64,000 nt of DNA from Pseudomonas sp. Gutcm_11s (GCF_028649395.1 NZ_JAQSUW010000010.1:307014-371013), one strand, 5' to 3'. Shown: positions 1-10,146, counted from the first letter of the stretch. A program made the numbers and translations. Notes: generated by a model from the letters alone, not told the origin.

Positions 1-154
1 CAGCGGCCTTGGCCTTCTTGCCGGACTTGCCGGAAGGGGCCGCGGACTCGCCATCGTCCTCTTCGGCATCGCCGTCATCGGCCGCCGCCAGCTCCTCGCC
101 TTCGTCCTCGTCGCCAGCTTCGAGTTCGTCTTGTTCCAGTTCTTCGTCGCTCAT
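1..154 (-). CDS. sutA: SutA, RNA polymerase-associated transcriptional regulator (partial, N-terminal part)
   Basis: The first 51 codons read from an ATG at 154 on the minus strand; the rest lies beyond the left edge. The visible protein starts MSDEELEQDELE and is extremely acidic, followed by a GKSGKKAKAA basic stretch. This matches my memory of SutA, the small intrinsically disordered protein that binds RNA polymerase in slow-growing Pseudomonas and helps initiation at ribosomal and maintenance genes. The acidic low-complexity N-terminus is the main evidence; the conserved central helix is not in the window. Confidence 0.8.
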   Translation of the reverse strand, partial: MSDEELEQDELEAGDEDEGEELAAADDGDAEEDDGESAAPSGKSGKKAKAA

Positions 155-195
155 GTTCTACCTCATGACTTGCGCAAAGCAGGTTACTTATAGCC

Positions 196-224
196 CAGCG
201 GCACGCATTGCAAAAATGCCGCTG
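196..224. repeat. Inverted repeat between yjbQ and sutA
   Basis: CAGCGGCA (196-203) and TGCCGCTG (217-224) form a perfect 8-bp stem with a 13-nt loop in the gap between the yjbQ stop and the sutA start. In the minus direction it follows yjbQ, so it may be a weak transcription end. A TATAAG sequence just downstream, at about 187-192 on the minus strand, could belong to a sutA promoter. Confidence 0.4.
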
Positions 225-247
225 GAAAAAATTCTTTACCCTCGGGA

Positions 248-667
248 CTACTCGCCCTGCAGGGTCGCCAACACCCGGCGCGAACCGCCTTGGTCGCGGT
301 GCTCGCCGAGATAGATGCCTTGCCAGGTGCCAAGGTTCAACCGGCCTGCAGTGACCGGCAGAGTCAGCTGGCAACCGAGCAGGCTCGCCTTGAAATGCGC
401 TGGCAGATCGTCCGGGCCTTCGTAGTCGTGCTCGTAGCCGCTCTCGCCCTGAGGCACGAGACGGTTGAAGAAGCGCTCGAAGTCACGCCGCACCGCAGCA
501 TCGGCATTCTCGTTGATGGTCAACGAGGCCGACGTGTGCTGCAGCCACAGGTGCAGCAGGCCGATCCGGCACTCGGCCAGTTCGGGCAGCGCCGCGACTA
601 TCTCGTCGGTCACCAGATGAAAACCGCGCGCACGTGCGCGCAGGCTGATCAGCCGTTGTTGCCACAT
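248..667 (-). CDS. YjbQ family protein (UPF0047, thiamine-phosphate synthase-like)
   Basis: About 139 residues if started at [18 protein letters not shown]; the open frame extends further upstream, but family members start at this point. The family hallmarks are present: [17 protein letters not shown] in the first half and [20 protein letters not shown] near the end, the latter containing the conserved histidine/glutamate-rich metal-binding area of the UPF0047 fold. Some relatives show secondary thiamine-phosphate synthase activity, but the physiological role is unclear. It sits downstream of the amt gene in the same direction, separated by a strong terminator at 769-791, so it is probably transcribed independently. 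Confidence 0.9.
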   Translation of the reverse strand: MWQQRLISLRARARGFHLVTDEIVAALPELAECRIGLLHLWLQHTSASLTINENADAAVRRDFERFFNRLVPQGESGYEHDYEGPDDLPAHFKASLLGCQLTLPVTAGRLNLGTWQGIYLGEHRDQGGSRRVLATLQGE

Positions 668-768
668 ACCAGGCCCCTGCAGCATCCGATGGCGGCGCAT
701 TTTAGAGCCTGTCGCCGGCCATTTCACCTGGCCGGAGCGGGAATTTTCCGCGTTTTGTGCAGGATGAA

Positions 769-791
769 AAAGGGCGCCCGAGGCGCCCTTT
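769..791 (-). terminator. Rho-independent terminator of the second amt gene
   Basis: AAAGGGCGCC / GGCGCCCTTT is a perfect 10-bp stem with a 3-nt loop. On the minus strand it is followed by a run of T (TTTTTC), immediately after the amt stop codon at 795. Confidence 0.85.
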
Positions 792-794
792 GGT

Positions 795-2045
795 CTACTT
801 GCGAGTGAACTCGGGATAGGCCTCCATGCCGCACTCGACTATATCGACCCCCTCGTACTCATCCTCCTCGCTGACGCGCAGACCCATGACCAGCTGGATC
901 ACGCCCCAGATCACCAGGCTGGCGACGAACACCCAGGCGAAGATGCAGGCGGCGCCGAGCATCTGCACGCTGAGGCTGGCGCTGCTGTTGGTCAGCGGCA
1001 CGGCCAGCAGGCCCCAGATGCCGCTGGTGCCATGCACCGAGATAGCACCCACCGGATCGTCGATGCGCAGGCGCTCCAGCATCAGGATGCTGAACACCAC
1101 CAGCACGCCTCCGACCGCGCCGATCAGCACCGCCTGGGCGGCGCTCGGCGTGGCCGGCTCGGCGGTGATCGACACCAGGCCGGCCAGGGCGCCATTGAGG
1201 ACCATGGTCAGGTCGGCCTTGCCGAACAGCACGCGGGCCACCACCAGCGCCGCCAACAGACCGCCGGAGGCGGCCAGGTTGGTGTTGACGAACACCGTGG
1301 CCACCGTATTGGCGTCCTCGATGCTGCTGACGCTGAGCTGCGAGCCGCCATTGAAGCCGAACCAGCCGAACCAGAGGATCAGCGTGCCCAACGTCGCCAG
1401 CGGCAGGTTGGCACCGGGGATGGCGTTGATCTGCCCCTGGCTACCGTACTTGCCCTTGCGCGCGCCGAGCAGGATGACGCCAGCCAGGGCCGCCGAGGCG
1501 CCCGCCAGGTGGACGATGCCGGAGCCGGCGAAGTCCTTGAAGCCGAGCTGCTTGAGGAAGCCGCCGCCCCAGGTCCAGTAGCCCTCGATCGGGTAGATCA
1601 GGCCGCACATGACCACCGCGAAGGCGAGGAACGCCCACAGCTTCATGCGCTCGGCCACTGCGCCGGAGACGATCGACATGCAGGTAGCGGTGAACACCAC
1701 TTGGAAGAAGAAGTCGGCGCGCTTGGAGTAGCCCGGCGCCTCCTCGCCACCGGCGGCCACCACATCGACCGCATGCTCGCTGCCGATCAGGAAGCCGAAG
1801 TTGGGCAGCACGCCACCGTGGGCGCCGCCGTACATCAGGTAGTAGCCAACGAGCAGGTACATCACCCCGGCCAGGGCGTAGAGGACGATGTTCTTGGTGA
1901 GGATCTCGGCGGTGTTCTTGGCCCGGACCAGGCCGGACTCGAGCATGGCGAAACCAGCCGCCATCCACATCACCATGGCACCGCAGATCAGAAGATAGAA
2001 GGTATCCAGCGCGTACTGCAGGGGAATCAGGGCCGTGCTTTCCAT
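795..2045 (-). CDS. amt: Ammonium transporter (second Amt paralogue)
   Basis: 416-residue Amt/MEP/Rh-family inner-membrane ammonium channel. It has the expected multiple hydrophobic segments and both pore histidines, in [12 protein letters not shown] (around residue 178) and [12 protein letters not shown] (around residue 340), plus the [11 protein letters not shown] family signature. Unlike the AmtB at 2139-3455 it starts directly with a membrane-spanning N-terminus ([16 protein letters not shown]) rather than a cleavable signal peptide. It lies downstream of glnK-amtB in the same direction but behind a strong terminator, so its expression may be separate or depend on read-through. Substrate is inferred from the family; sequence alone does not distinguish transport from sensing. 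Confidence 0.93.
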   Translation of the reverse strand: MESTALIPLQYALDTFYLLICGAMVMWMAAGFAMLESGLVRAKNTAEILTKNIVLYALAGVMYLLVGYYLMYGGAHGGVLPNFGFLIGSEHAVDVVAAGGEEAPGYSKRADFFFQVVFTATCMSIVSGAVAERMKLWAFLAFAVVMCGLIYPIEGYWTWGGGFLKQLGFKDFAGSGIVHLAGASAALAGVILLGARKGKYGSQGQINAIPGANLPLATLGTLILWFGWFGFNGGSQLSVSSIEDANTVATVFVNTNLAASGGLLAALVVARVLFGKADLTMVLNGALAGLVSITAEPATPSAAQAVLIGAVGGVLVVFSILMLERLRIDDPVGAISVHGTSGIWGLLAVPLTNSSASLSVQMLGAACIFAWVFVASLVIWGVIQLVMGLRVSEEDEYEGVDIVECGMEAYPEFTRK

Positions 2046-2098
2046 CTAGTACTCCGTTGTACCGGTTGCACAGTGCGCCGCCGTTGGCGCGGAAAGAA

Positions 2099-2122
2099 AA
2101 ACGCCCGGCGAACCGGGCGTTT
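2099..2122 (-). terminator. Terminator between amtB and the second amt
   Basis: AAACGCCCGG / CCGGGCGTTT forms a 10-bp perfect stem with a 4-nt loop. On the minus strand it is followed by TTTTCTTTCC, and it lies 17 nt after the amtB stop. It separates the glnK-amtB unit from the downstream amt gene. Confidence 0.85.
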
Positions 2123-2138
2123 GGTGTTGCTGCAGGGC

Positions 2139-3455
2139 TTACAGGTTGTAGCCGCGCTCGTTGTGCTCGGAGAGGTCGAGACCGACGGTCTCGGACTCCT
2201 CGCTGACGCGCAGGCCCATCACCAGGTCCAGCACCTTGAGGATCACGAAGGTGACGATACCGGTGTAGACCACGGTGACCAGTACGCCGACGATCTGGAT
2301 CCAGACCTGACCACCGATGTCTTCCACGGTGCCGAAGCCACCCAGGGCCGGAGCGGCGAACACGCCGGTCAGGATGGCGCCGACGATACCGCCGATGCCG
2401 TGCACGCCGAAGGCGTCCAGGGAGTCGTCGTAGCCCAGCTTGCGCTTCAGGCTGGTGGCGCAGAAGAAGCAGATCACGCCGGAAGCCAGACCGATTACCA
2501 GGGCGCCCATCGGGCCGGCGGTACCAGCAGCCGGGGTGATGGCGACCAGACCGGCGACCACACCGGAGGCGATGCCCAGGGCGCTCGGCTTACCGTGGGT
2601 GATCCACTCGGCGAACATCCAGCCCAGGGCGGCGGCGGCGGTGGCGATCTGGGTGACCAGCATGGCCATGCCGGCGGTGCCGTTGGCGGCTACTGCGGAG
2701 CCGGCGTTGAAGCCGAACCAGCCGATCCACAGCATGGCAGCACCAATCAGGGTGTAGCCCAGGTTGTGCGGAGCCATCGGGGTGGTCGGGTAGCCCTTGC
2801 GCTTGCCCAGCACCAGGCAGGCCACCAGGCCAGCGATACCGGCGTTGATGTGCACCACGGTGCCGCCAGCGAAGTCGAGTACGCCTTCGTCCCACAGGAA
2901 GGCACCGTCACCGGACCAGACCATGTGGCACATCGGGGCGTAGACGACGGTGAACCATACGGCCATGAAGATCAGCATCGCGGAGAACTTCATGCGCTCG
3001 GCGAAGGCACCGACGATCAGGGCCGGGGTGATGATGGCGAAGGTCATCTGGAAGACGATGAACACGCTCTCCGGGAAGGCAGCGATCAGGCTGTCAGTGG
3101 TCAGGCCACTGAGGAACGCCTTGTTCAGGCCGCCGACGAAGGAGTTCAGGTTGGTAACACCCTTCTCCATGCCGGTGGTGTCGAAGGCCAGGCTGTAGCC
3201 GTAGACCACCCAGAGGATGCTGATCAGGCCGGTGATGGCGAAGCACTGCATCATCACCGACAGAACGTTCTTGGAGCGAACCATGCCGCTGTAGAACAGC
3301 GCCAGGCCAGGGATGGTCATGAACAGCACCAGAGCGGTGGCGGTCAGCATCCAGGCGGTGTCGCCGGAGTTGAGGACGACCTCGTCAGCCATGGCCAGGC
3401 CAGGGGTTACGAGGGACAAAAGGGCTCCTAGCCCTGCGATCTTACGCAGAGTCAT
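2139..3455 (-). CDS. amtB: Ammonium transporter AmtB
   Basis: 438 residues with a typical N-terminal signal peptide (MTLRKIAGLGALLSLVTPGLAMA) followed by the Amt core. The twin pore histidines are visible in GTVVHINAGIAGLV (around residue 203) and FGVHGIGGIVGAIL, and the signature WIGWFGFNAGS is present. The trimeric channel passes ammonium/ammonia into the cell and is gated by GlnK binding to its cytoplasmic face. It follows glnK by 35 nt in the same direction, the classical glnK-amtB arrangement, so it is expected to be expressed under nitrogen limitation from the promoter upstream of glnK. Confidence 0.96.
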   Translation of the reverse strand: MTLRKIAGLGALLSLVTPGLAMADEVVLNSGDTAWMLTATALVLFMTIPGLALFYSGMVRSKNVLSVMMQCFAITGLISILWVVYGYSLAFDTTGMEKGVTNLNSFVGGLNKAFLSGLTTDSLIAAFPESVFIVFQMTFAIITPALIVGAFAERMKFSAMLIFMAVWFTVVYAPMCHMVWSGDGAFLWDEGVLDFAGGTVVHINAGIAGLVACLVLGKRKGYPTTPMAPHNLGYTLIGAAMLWIGWFGFNAGSAVAANGTAGMAMLVTQIATAAAALGWMFAEWITHGKPSALGIASGVVAGLVAITPAAGTAGPMGALVIGLASGVICFFCATSLKRKLGYDDSLDAFGVHGIGGIVGAILTGVFAAPALGGFGTVEDIGGQVWIQIVGVLVTVVYTGIVTFVILKVLDLVMGLRVSEESETVGLDLSEHNERGYNL

Positions 3456-3490
3456 GTGTTTTTCTCCTGGGGCGTGTTGGGTTCTGAGGC

Positions 3491-4015
<525 letters not shown>

Positions 4016-4027
4016 TCATGAGGTGTT

Positions 4028-4044
4028 AAGCAGAAAGCTTGCCA
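4028..4044 (-). promoter_or_regulatory. Sigma-54 (RpoN) promoter of glnK-amtB
   Basis: On the minus strand the sequence TGGCAAGCTTTCTGCTT has the GG-N10-GC arrangement required for -24/-12 recognition. The predicted start is near 4018, about 190 nt upstream of the glnK start codon. Confidence 0.65.
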
Positions 4045-4120
4045 GCTATGCCAAAAGGCCACTTTTTCATGCATTTAGCCGAGTAATGACGTTCCCACGA
4101 AAAATCGACTGGCAGGTCAT

Positions 4121-4137
4121 TGCACAACATTAGTGCA
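4121..4137. promoter_or_regulatory. NtrC enhancer-type site upstream of glnK
   Basis: TGCAC-N7-GTGCA (TGCACAACATTAGTGCA) matches the NtrC dyad consensus. It is centred about 110 bp upstream of the predicted glnK transcription start, the usual enhancer distance for sigma-54 promoters. Apart from this site, the sigma-54 promoter, the leader palindrome and the ubiK promoter, I see nothing else in the 3830-4242 gap. Confidence 0.6.
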
Positions 4138-4203
4138 CCGCCACTGCCCGGCATGATCAAAAATCGTGCACCTGCGGGCCCCGCCTGGGCGCAAGGGGTC
4201 GCG

Positions 4204-4212
4204 TGCTACACT
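4204..4212 (+). promoter_or_regulatory. Possible extended -10 element for ubiK
   Basis: TGCTACACT fits an extended -10 (TGn plus TACACT), 30 nt upstream of the ubiK start. No convincing -35 is visible. Confidence 0.3.
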
Positions 4213-4242
4213 GGCCGCCGTTTGCCATCGGAAATGCCCGCC

Positions 4243-4503
4243 ATGCTGCCGCCCAAAGCCATTCTCGACACCCTCGCCAGCCACGCCTCGCGCCTGTTCA
4301 GCGGCGACAGCCCCTTGCCGCGCAGCGAATTCGAGACCCAGTTCAAGGCCCTGCTACAGAGTGCCTTCAGCAAGCTGGACCTGGTCAGCCGCGAGGAGTT
4401 CGATAGCCAGATGGCCGTACTGGCCCGCACCCGCACCCGCCTCGAAGCCCTGGAAGCCAAGCTGGCGGAACTGGAAGCGCAACAGAAACCACCCGCCGAG
4501 TAA
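4243..4503 (+). CDS. ubiK: UbiK/BMFP-family accessory factor for ubiquinone biosynthesis
   Basis: 86 residues starting MLPPKAILDTLASHASRLF. An N-terminal amphipathic helix region is followed by a C-terminal coiled coil (LARTRTRLEALEAKLAELEAQ). The pattern and length match the BMFP/YqiC family, small trimeric lipid-binding proteins required for aerobic ubiquinone synthesis through the UbiJ-UbiK complex. The upstream in-frame ATG at 4234 would add three residues; the 4243 start matches remembered Pseudomonas homologues. It is followed 33 nt later by comM in the same direction, an arrangement conserved in Pseudomonas. Confidence 0.88.
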   Translation: MLPPKAILDTLASHASRLFSGDSPLPRSEFETQFKALLQSAFSKLDLVSREEFDSQMAVLARTRTRLEALEAKLAELEAQQKPPAE

Positions 4504-4536
4504 GCCTTCGGCGGGCATGCGATCAAGGAGTGATCC

Positions 4537-6033
4537 ATGTCCCTGGCCATAGTGCATAGCCGCGCCCAGGTGGGCGTCGAGGCACCCAGCGTCACCGTCG
4601 AGGCGCACCTCGCCAACGGCCTGCCCGGCATGGCCCTGGTCGGCCTGCCGGAAACCGCGGTGAAGGAAAGCAAGGACCGCGTGCGCAGCGCGATCCAGAA
4701 CTCCGGGTTCGATTTCCCCGCCCGCCGCATCACCCTCAACCTGGCCCCGGCCGACCTGCCTAAGGACGGTGGGCGCTTCGACCTGGCCATCGCCCTGGGC
4801 ATCCTCGCCGCCAATGGCCAGGTGCCGAGCACCGCCCTGGCCGGACTGGAATGCCTGGGCGAGCTGGCATTGTCTGGAGAGTTGCGTGCAGTGCAGGGTG
4901 TGTTGCCCGCGGCCCTCGCCGCCCGCGCCGCCGGACGCACCCTGCTGGTGCCGAGCGCCAATGCCGAAGAAGCCTGCCTGGCATCGGGGCTGACCGTACT
5001 GGCCGCCGACCACCTGCTGCAGATCACCACCCACCTTAATGGCCAAACCCTGCTCGAACCCTACCGGGCCAATGGCCTGGCCCAGCATGCCTCGGCCTAT
5101 CCCGACCTGGCCGAGGTGCAGGGCCAGCTGGCCGCCAAGCGCGCCCTGCTGATCGCCGCCAGCGGCAATCACAACCTGCTGCTGAGTGGGCCGCCAGGCA
5201 CCGGCAAGACCCTGCTGGCAAGCCGCCTGCCCGGCCTGCTGCCACCGCTGAACGAAGAGGAGGCGCTGCAAGTGGCGGCGATCCACTCGATCGCCAGCCA
5301 CACGCCGCTCGACAGCTGGCCGCAGCGCCCCTTCCGCCAGCCACACCACTCCGCGTCCGGGCCGGCACTGGTCGGTGGTGGCAGCCGTCCACAACCCGGA
5401 GAAATCAGCCTCGCGCACATGGGCGTGCTGTTCCTCGACGAGCTGCCCGAGTTCGACCGCAAGGTCCTGGAGGTGCTGCGCGAGCCGCTGGAAAGCGGGC
5501 AGATCGTCATCGCCCGGGCCCGCGACAAGGTGCGTTTTCCTGCGCGCTTCCAGTTGGTGGCGGCGATGAACCCCTGCCCCTGCGGCTATCTGGGCGACCC
5601 CAGCGGCCAGTGCCGCTGCAGCTCGGAGCAGGTGCAGCGCTATCGCAACAAGCTGTCCGGCCCGCTGCTCGACCGCATCGACCTGCACCTGACCGTCGCC
5701 CGCGAGAGCACCAGCCTGGGCGCCGCGCCGGATGCCGACAACAGCAGCGCCCGGGTCGCTGCTCGCGTGGCCGCAGCTCGTGAGCGCCAACGGCAACGCC
5801 AGGGCTGCGCCAATGCCGCCCTGGGGCTCGACCAGCTGCGCGAACATTGCGCCCTGCAGGCCGACGACCAGCGCTGGCTGGAGCAGGCCGCCGAGCGCCT
5901 GCGCCTGTCGCTGCGCGCTACCCACCGCCTGCTCAAGGTGGCCCGCACCTTGGCGGACCTGGAGGGGCTCGCCAACATCCAACGCCAGCACCTGGCCGAG
6001 GCCCTGCAGTACCGCCCCAGCGCCACCGTATAA
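4537..6033 (+). CDS. comM: ComM/YifB family Mg-chelatase-like AAA+ ATPase
   Basis: 498 residues, full family length. The N-terminal part (to about residue 170) is the Lon-protease-like domain. The Walker A GPPGTGKT is at about residue 218, Walker B VLFLDELPEF follows, and the ChlI-specific segment AAMNPCPCGYLGD contains the conserved cysteines. A C-terminal Mg-chelatase helical domain ends the protein. ComM is a hexameric helicase that promotes branch migration during natural transformation. comM is a frequent island insertion site in other bacteria, but here it is uninterrupted. Confidence 0.94.
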   Translation: MSLAIVHSRAQVGVEAPSVTVEAHLANGLPGMALVGLPETAVKESKDRVRSAIQNSGFDFPARRITLNLAPADLPKDGGRFDLAIALGILAANGQVPSTALAGLECLGELALSGELRAVQGVLPAALAARAAGRTLLVPSANAEEACLASGLTVLAADHLLQITTHLNGQTLLEPYRANGLAQHASAYPDLAEVQGQLAAKRALLIAASGNHNLLLSGPPGTGKTLLASRLPGLLPPLNEEEALQVAAIHSIASHTPLDSWPQRPFRQPHHSASGPALVGGGSRPQPGEISLAHMGVLFLDELPEFDRKVLEVLREPLESGQIVIARARDKVRFPARFQLVAAMNPCPCGYLGDPSGQCRCSSEQVQRYRNKLSGPLLDRIDLHLTVARESTSLGAAPDADNSSARVAARVAAARERQRQRQGCANAALGLDQLREHCALQADDQRWLEQAAERLRLSLRATHRLLKVARTLADLEGLANIQRQHLAEALQYRPSATV

Positions 6034-6085
6034 GCGCATAAATCTATCAACACAAATGCATCCAGAGATTTCAGCTATCAACTTG

Positions 6086-6094
6086 TGCTAGAAT
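6086..6094 (+). promoter_or_regulatory. Possible extended -10 promoter of the BCCT transporter
   Basis: TGCTAGAAT has an extended -10 form (TGn plus TAGAAT) in the otherwise AT-rich 113-bp gap between comM and the transporter gene. The -35 region is weak. Confidence 0.35.
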
Positions 6095-6146
6095 GCGCCG
6101 CCTCCCGCCCTTGGCGGCCCATCCGATCACAAGGAGAGCTAGCTCA

Positions 6147-8123
6147 ATGGAGGCAAATACGTCTTCTCGCTCCACCATCAACCCGCCGGTGTTCTTCGGT
6201 TCCGCCGCCCTTCTCATCGCCCTGGTCCTGTTCAGCGTACTGCTGCAGGCGCAGACCCAGGCCCTGTTCAACCACCTGCAGGTCTGGATCACCACCAACC
6301 TCAGCTGGGTCTATGTCCTCTCCGTCGCGCTGATCCTCATCGCGGTGGTCTTCCTCGCCGTCAGTCGCTACGGCGACCTCAAGCTCGGCCCCGACCACAG
6401 CGAGCCCGATTACAGCCGCACCACCTGGTTCGCCATGCTGTTCTCTGCCGGCATGGGCATCGGCCTGATGTTCTTCGGCGTCGCCGAGCCGGTGATGCAC
6501 TTCATCAACCCGCCGGTGGGCGTCGGCGGCACCGTCGACGCCGCGCGCGAGGCGATGAAGATCACCTTCTTCCACTGGGGCCTGCATGCCTGGGCGATCT
6601 ACGCCATCGTCGCGCTGATCCTCGCCTACTTCAGCTTCCGCCACGGCCTGCCGCTGACCCTGCGCTCGGCGCTGTATCCGCTGATCGGTGAGCGCGTGCA
6701 CGGCCCTATCGGCCATGCCGTGGATATCTTCGCCATCCTCGGCACCGTGCTCGGCGTCGCCACCTCGCTGGGCGTCGGCGTCACCCAGATCAACACCGGC
6801 CTCAACCACCTGTTCGGCGTGCCGATCAGCGTGCCGGTGCAGATCGTCCTGATCGTCGGCACTACCGCGCTGGCCACCGCCTCGGTGGTCAGCGGCCTGG
6901 ACGTCGGCATCCGGCGCCTGTCCGAGCTCAACCTGGGCCTGGCGGTGCTGCTGTTGCTGATGGTCCTGGTGCTGGGGCCGACCGTGTTCATCCTGCAGAC
7001 CTTCGTGCAGAACACCGGCGGCTACCTCTCCGACCTGGTGAACAAGACCTTCAACCTCTACGCCTACCAGCCGAACGACTGGATCGGCGGCTGGACCCTG
7101 TTCTACTGGGGCTGGTGGCTGGCCTGGTCGCCCTTCGTCGGCCTGTTCATCGCGCGCATCTCGCGCGGGCGTACGGTGCGCGAGTTCGTCACCGGGGTAA
7201 TGCTGGTGCCGACCGCCTTCACCCTGCTGTGGATGACCGTGTTCGGCGATACCGCCATCCACATGATCATGATCGACAAGATCCAGGGCCTGGCCACGGC
7301 GGTGGATGCCGATTCGGCGCTGGCATTGTTCGCCTTCCTCGAACACTTCCCCTTCGCCTCGGCCCTGTCGCTGCTAGCCATCGTCATGGTGGTGGTGTTC
7401 TTCGTCACCTCGGCCGATTCCGGTGCCATGGTGGTGGACATGCTCGCCTCCGGCGGCGCCAGCGATACGCCAATCTGGCAGCGTATCTTCTGGTCCAGCT
7501 CGATGGGCCTGGTGGCCATCGCCCTGCTGCTGGCCGACGGCCTCAAGGCCCTGCAGACCGCCACCATCGTCAGCGCCCTGCCCTTCACCCTGGCCCTGAT
7601 GTGCGCGATCTGGGGGCTGTTCAAGGCGCTCAGGCTGGACGCCACCAAGCGCGGCATCCGCTACCAGGCGCTGAACACCTTGCGGCCGGCGCCACGGCAT
7701 GCCGGCGGCTGGCAGCGCCGGGTGCGCAACCTGATGATGTTCCCGCGCCGCGCCCACGTGGTGCGCTTCCTCGCCGAGGTAGCGCGGCCGGCGCTGGAGG
7801 GGGTGGCCGAGGAACTGCGCAAACAGGGTTGTGCGACCCAGGTCGAAGACGGCGAGGATGGCCGCGTCAGCCTGGTACTCGGCGCGCCCGAGTCGCCCGA
7901 GTTCATCTACCTGATCCGCCCGCGAGCCTACGTGATGCCGAGCTTCGCCCTGGTCGGCAGCCAGGAGGACAGCCGCGACGAGCGCAAGTACTTCCGCGCC
8001 GAGGTGCACCTCAAGGAAGGCGGCCAGGATTACGACGTGATGGGCTGGAGCCGCGACGACCTGATCGGCGACATCCTCGACCAGTACGAGAAACACATGC
8101 ATTACCTGCACGTGGTGCGCTGA
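6147..8123 (+). CDS. betT: BCCT-family choline/betaine transporter (BetT-like)
   Basis: 658 residues starting MEANTSSRSTINPPVFF behind an AAGGAG ribosome-binding site. Twelve hydrophobic segments are expected; the family motifs GMGIGLMFFGVAEP near residue 100 and YWGWWLAWSPFVGLF around residue 320 are present. A cytoplasmic C-terminal tail of about 140 residues follows the last membrane helix, as in BetT proteins, where it senses osmotic state. The family couples sodium or proton movement to uptake of choline or betaine for osmoprotection. I infer choline as the likely substrate from overall resemblance to BetT and the conserved Pseudomonas position; carnitine or betaine cannot be excluded. 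Confidence 0.9.
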   Translation: MEANTSSRSTINPPVFFGSAALLIALVLFSVLLQAQTQALFNHLQVWITTNLSWVYVLSVALILIAVVFLAVSRYGDLKLGPDHSEPDYSRTTWFAMLFSAGMGIGLMFFGVAEPVMHFINPPVGVGGTVDAAREAMKITFFHWGLHAWAIYAIVALILAYFSFRHGLPLTLRSALYPLIGERVHGPIGHAVDIFAILGTVLGVATSLGVGVTQINTGLNHLFGVPISVPVQIVLIVGTTALATASVVSGLDVGIRRLSELNLGLAVLLLLMVLVLGPTVFILQTFVQNTGGYLSDLVNKTFNLYAYQPNDWIGGWTLFYWGWWLAWSPFVGLFIARISRGRTVREFVTGVMLVPTAFTLLWMTVFGDTAIHMIMIDKIQGLATAVDADSALALFAFLEHFPFASALSLLAIVMVVVFFVTSADSGAMVVDMLASGGASDTPIWQRIFWSSSMGLVAIALLLADGLKALQTATIVSALPFTLALMCAIWGLFKALRLDATKRGIRYQALNTLRPAPRHAGGWQRRVRNLMMFPRRAHVVRFLAEVARPALEGVAEELRKQGCATQVEDGEDGRVSLVLGAPESPEFIYLIRPRAYVMPSFALVGSQEDSRDERKYFRAEVHLKEGGQDYDVMGWSRDDLIGDILDQYEKHMHYLHVVR

Positions 8124-8127
8124 AACG

Positions 8128-8155
8128 AAAAAGCCCGGCACTAGCCGGGCTTTTT
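8128..8155. terminator. Bidirectional terminator between betT and the chemoreceptor
   Basis: AAAAAGCCCGGC / GCCGGGCTTTTT is a perfect 12-bp stem with a 4-nt loop and T runs on both strands, placed between two convergent genes. Confidence 0.9.
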
Positions 8156-8169
8156 CATGCCACTCAGGA

Positions 8170-10146
8170 TCACTGGAAGCGGCTCACCTCGCGCTGCAGC
8201 TCCCCGGCCAGGCGATCCATCTCGCGCGCGGTCTCGGCCAGGTTGGCCACCACCTCGCGCTGCTCGCTGTTGGCCAGAGCGATGCTCTGCAGGTTGCTGC
8301 TGAGCAGCGTGGCGGTGCTGCTCTGCTCCTGGGTAGCGGTGGTGATAGCGGCAAACTGCTCGCCGGCCTCGTTGGTCTGCTCGGCGATCTGCGCCAGCGC
8401 CGCGGCCACCTTGGCGTTGCGCGCCAGGCCTTCCTGCATCAGCGCCTGGCCCTGCTCCATGGTGCGGATGGCGCTGGCCGTCTCCTCCTGGATGCTGCCG
8501 ATCATGGCCGAGATCTCGGTGGTCGCCTCGCGGGTACGCGCCGCCAGGTTGCGCACCTCGTCCGCCACCACGGCGAAGCCACGCCCCATCTCGCCGGCGC
8601 GTGCCGCCTCGATGGCGGCGTTGAGCGCCAGCAGGTTGGTCTGGTCGGCGATGCCGGTGATCACGCCGACGATGCCGCCGATCTCCTGCGAGCGCTGGCC
8701 GAGGGTGTTGACCACCGTGGCAGTGGCGTCGAGGGACGCGGAAATCTGCTGCAGCGCCGCCGAGGCCTCGTCCATCGAGGCGCGGCCGATGCGCGTCTGC
8801 TGGGCGTTGTCGCTGGCCAGGCGCTCGGTGTTGCGCATGTTGTCGGCGATGTCCTGGGCGGTGGCGCTGAACTCCTCCACCGCGCCGGCCATGCTGCTGA
8901 TCTCGCCGGACTGCTGGTCGATGCCCTCGTAGGCACCGCTGGACAGGCCGCTGAGCACCTGCGAACGGCTGCCGACCTGCTGCGCGGCGCTGCGGATGTG
9001 CTCGACCATGGTCGCCAGCGCCTCGCCCATCTGGTTGAAGCCACGCGCCAGCTCGCCGATCTCGTCGGCGCTGCTGGCTTGCGAGCGTGCGCGCAGGTCA
9101 CCGGCACCGAGAGCCTGGGCCTGGTCGACCAGCTCGCCCAGCGGGCGCAAGCGCCGACGCAGCAGCACGATCACCGCCGCCACCGCCAGCACCATGGCAG
9201 TCACGCTGCCGAGGGCCAGCTGGCCACCGACGCTCCAGGTCACTTCGCGGATTTCCTCCTTGGGCATGTTCGCCAGCACCTGCCAGGGGCCATCGGCAAA
9301 CGGCGCGGCGACGCTGAAGAAGTCCTGCGCGCCATCGTTCCAGAAATGCCCTTCGCCTGGCTTGCTCAGCAGGCCCTGCAGACGGTCACCGACCGACTCG
9401 GGGCGCTGCACGCCGGCCGGCGGCACCAGCCACTTGCCCTGCTCGTCGAGCAGCGCCAGCGAGCCGCTGCGGCCGATGCGGAAGCGGCCGAGGTCAGCGA
9501 ACTGGGCGTTCTGCGCGTCGGTGTAGTCGAAGCCGACGAACAGCACGGCATTCACCTGGCCGCTGGCGTCGCGCACCGGGGTGTACTGGGTCATGTAGAA
9601 GCGGTCGAACAGCAGGGCGCGGCCGACGTAGCTCTGCCCAGCCAGCAGACGCTGGTACGCCGGGTTGGCGTGGTCGAGCACGGTGCCGATGGCGCGGTTG
9701 CCGTCCTGCTTGGTCAGCGAGGTGGTGATGCGCACGAAGTCGGCGCCGTCGCGGACGAACACCGTGGCCACGCCGGCGGTGAGGTGGCGGAATTCATCGA
9801 CCAGGGTGAAGTCGTTGTTCAGCGCCTGACCGTTGAGGTACAGCGCCGGCGGGTTGAGCCCGGCGACCGGCACGCGCTCCTCGGCATGCACCGACAGGCC
9901 GCTGGCGAAGCGCTGCTCGAACAGGCCGGCCAGGCGGCTGGTGCTCTCGCGCAGGGTGCCGTGGAAGGTGGTGAGCTGGTCGGCGAGCAGGCGGGCCTCG
10001 CTGGCCAGGTGCTCTTCGCGGGTGGTCAGGCTGGCCTGATCAAGGGAGCGCAAGGCGAACAGGGTACTGCCGCTGATGAGCAGGATCAGGAGTATCGCGA
10101 GGGCAACGGCGAGTTGCCAGGCGATGCGGGACCTGGGCTGGGACAT
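8170..10146 (-). CDS. Methyl-accepting chemotaxis protein with periplasmic Cache domain
   Basis: 658 residues. A first membrane helix at about 10-32 is followed by a periplasmic region of about 260 residues with features of the Cache_3-Cache_2 fusion type ([30 protein letters not shown]). A second membrane helix lies at about 305-330. A HAMP domain ([19 protein letters not shown]) and a cytoplasmic signalling domain follow, with the conserved hairpin tip [20 protein letters not shown]. It detects an extracellular small molecule and controls CheA. The ligand cannot be read from the sequence; Pseudomonas relatives with this sensor fold bind small organic acids or inorganic phosphate. Transcribed alone, convergent with betT. 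Confidence 0.93.
   Translation of the reverse strand: MSQPRSRIAWQLAVALAILLILLISGSTLFALRSLDQASLTTREEHLASEARLLADQLTTFHGTLRESTSRLAGLFEQRFASGLSVHAEERVPVAGLNPPALYLNGQALNNDFTLVDEFRHLTAGVATVFVRDGADFVRITTSLTKQDGNRAIGTVLDHANPAYQRLLAGQSYVGRALLFDRFYMTQYTPVRDASGQVNAVLFVGFDYTDAQNAQFADLGRFRIGRSGSLALLDEQGKWLVPPAGVQRPESVGDRLQGLLSKPGEGHFWNDGAQDFFSVAAPFADGPWQVLANMPKEEIREVTWSVGGQLALGSVTAMVLAVAAVIVLLRRRLRPLGELVDQAQALGAGDLRARSQASSADEIGELARGFNQMGEALATMVEHIRSAAQQVGSRSQVLSGLSSGAYEGIDQQSGEISSMAGAVEEFSATAQDIADNMRNTERLASDNAQQTRIGRASMDEASAALQQISASLDATATVVNTLGQRSQEIGGIVGVITGIADQTNLLALNAAIEAARAGEMGRGFAVVADEVRNLAARTREATTEISAMIGSIQEETASAIRTMEQGQALMQEGLARNAKVAAALAQIAEQTNEAGEQFAAITTATQEQSSTATLLSSNLQSIALANSEQREVVANLAETAREMDRLAGELQREVSRFQ

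Noticed and set aside
1032..3431. Open frame of 799 codons on the plus strand over both amt genes
   Set aside because: It lies antisense to two clear transporters and is His/Gln/Gly-rich low complexity, as produced by reading high-GC coding DNA on the wrong strand.
4537..6033. comM considered as a second island insertion site
   Set aside because: The gene is continuous and full length; only radC is interrupted.
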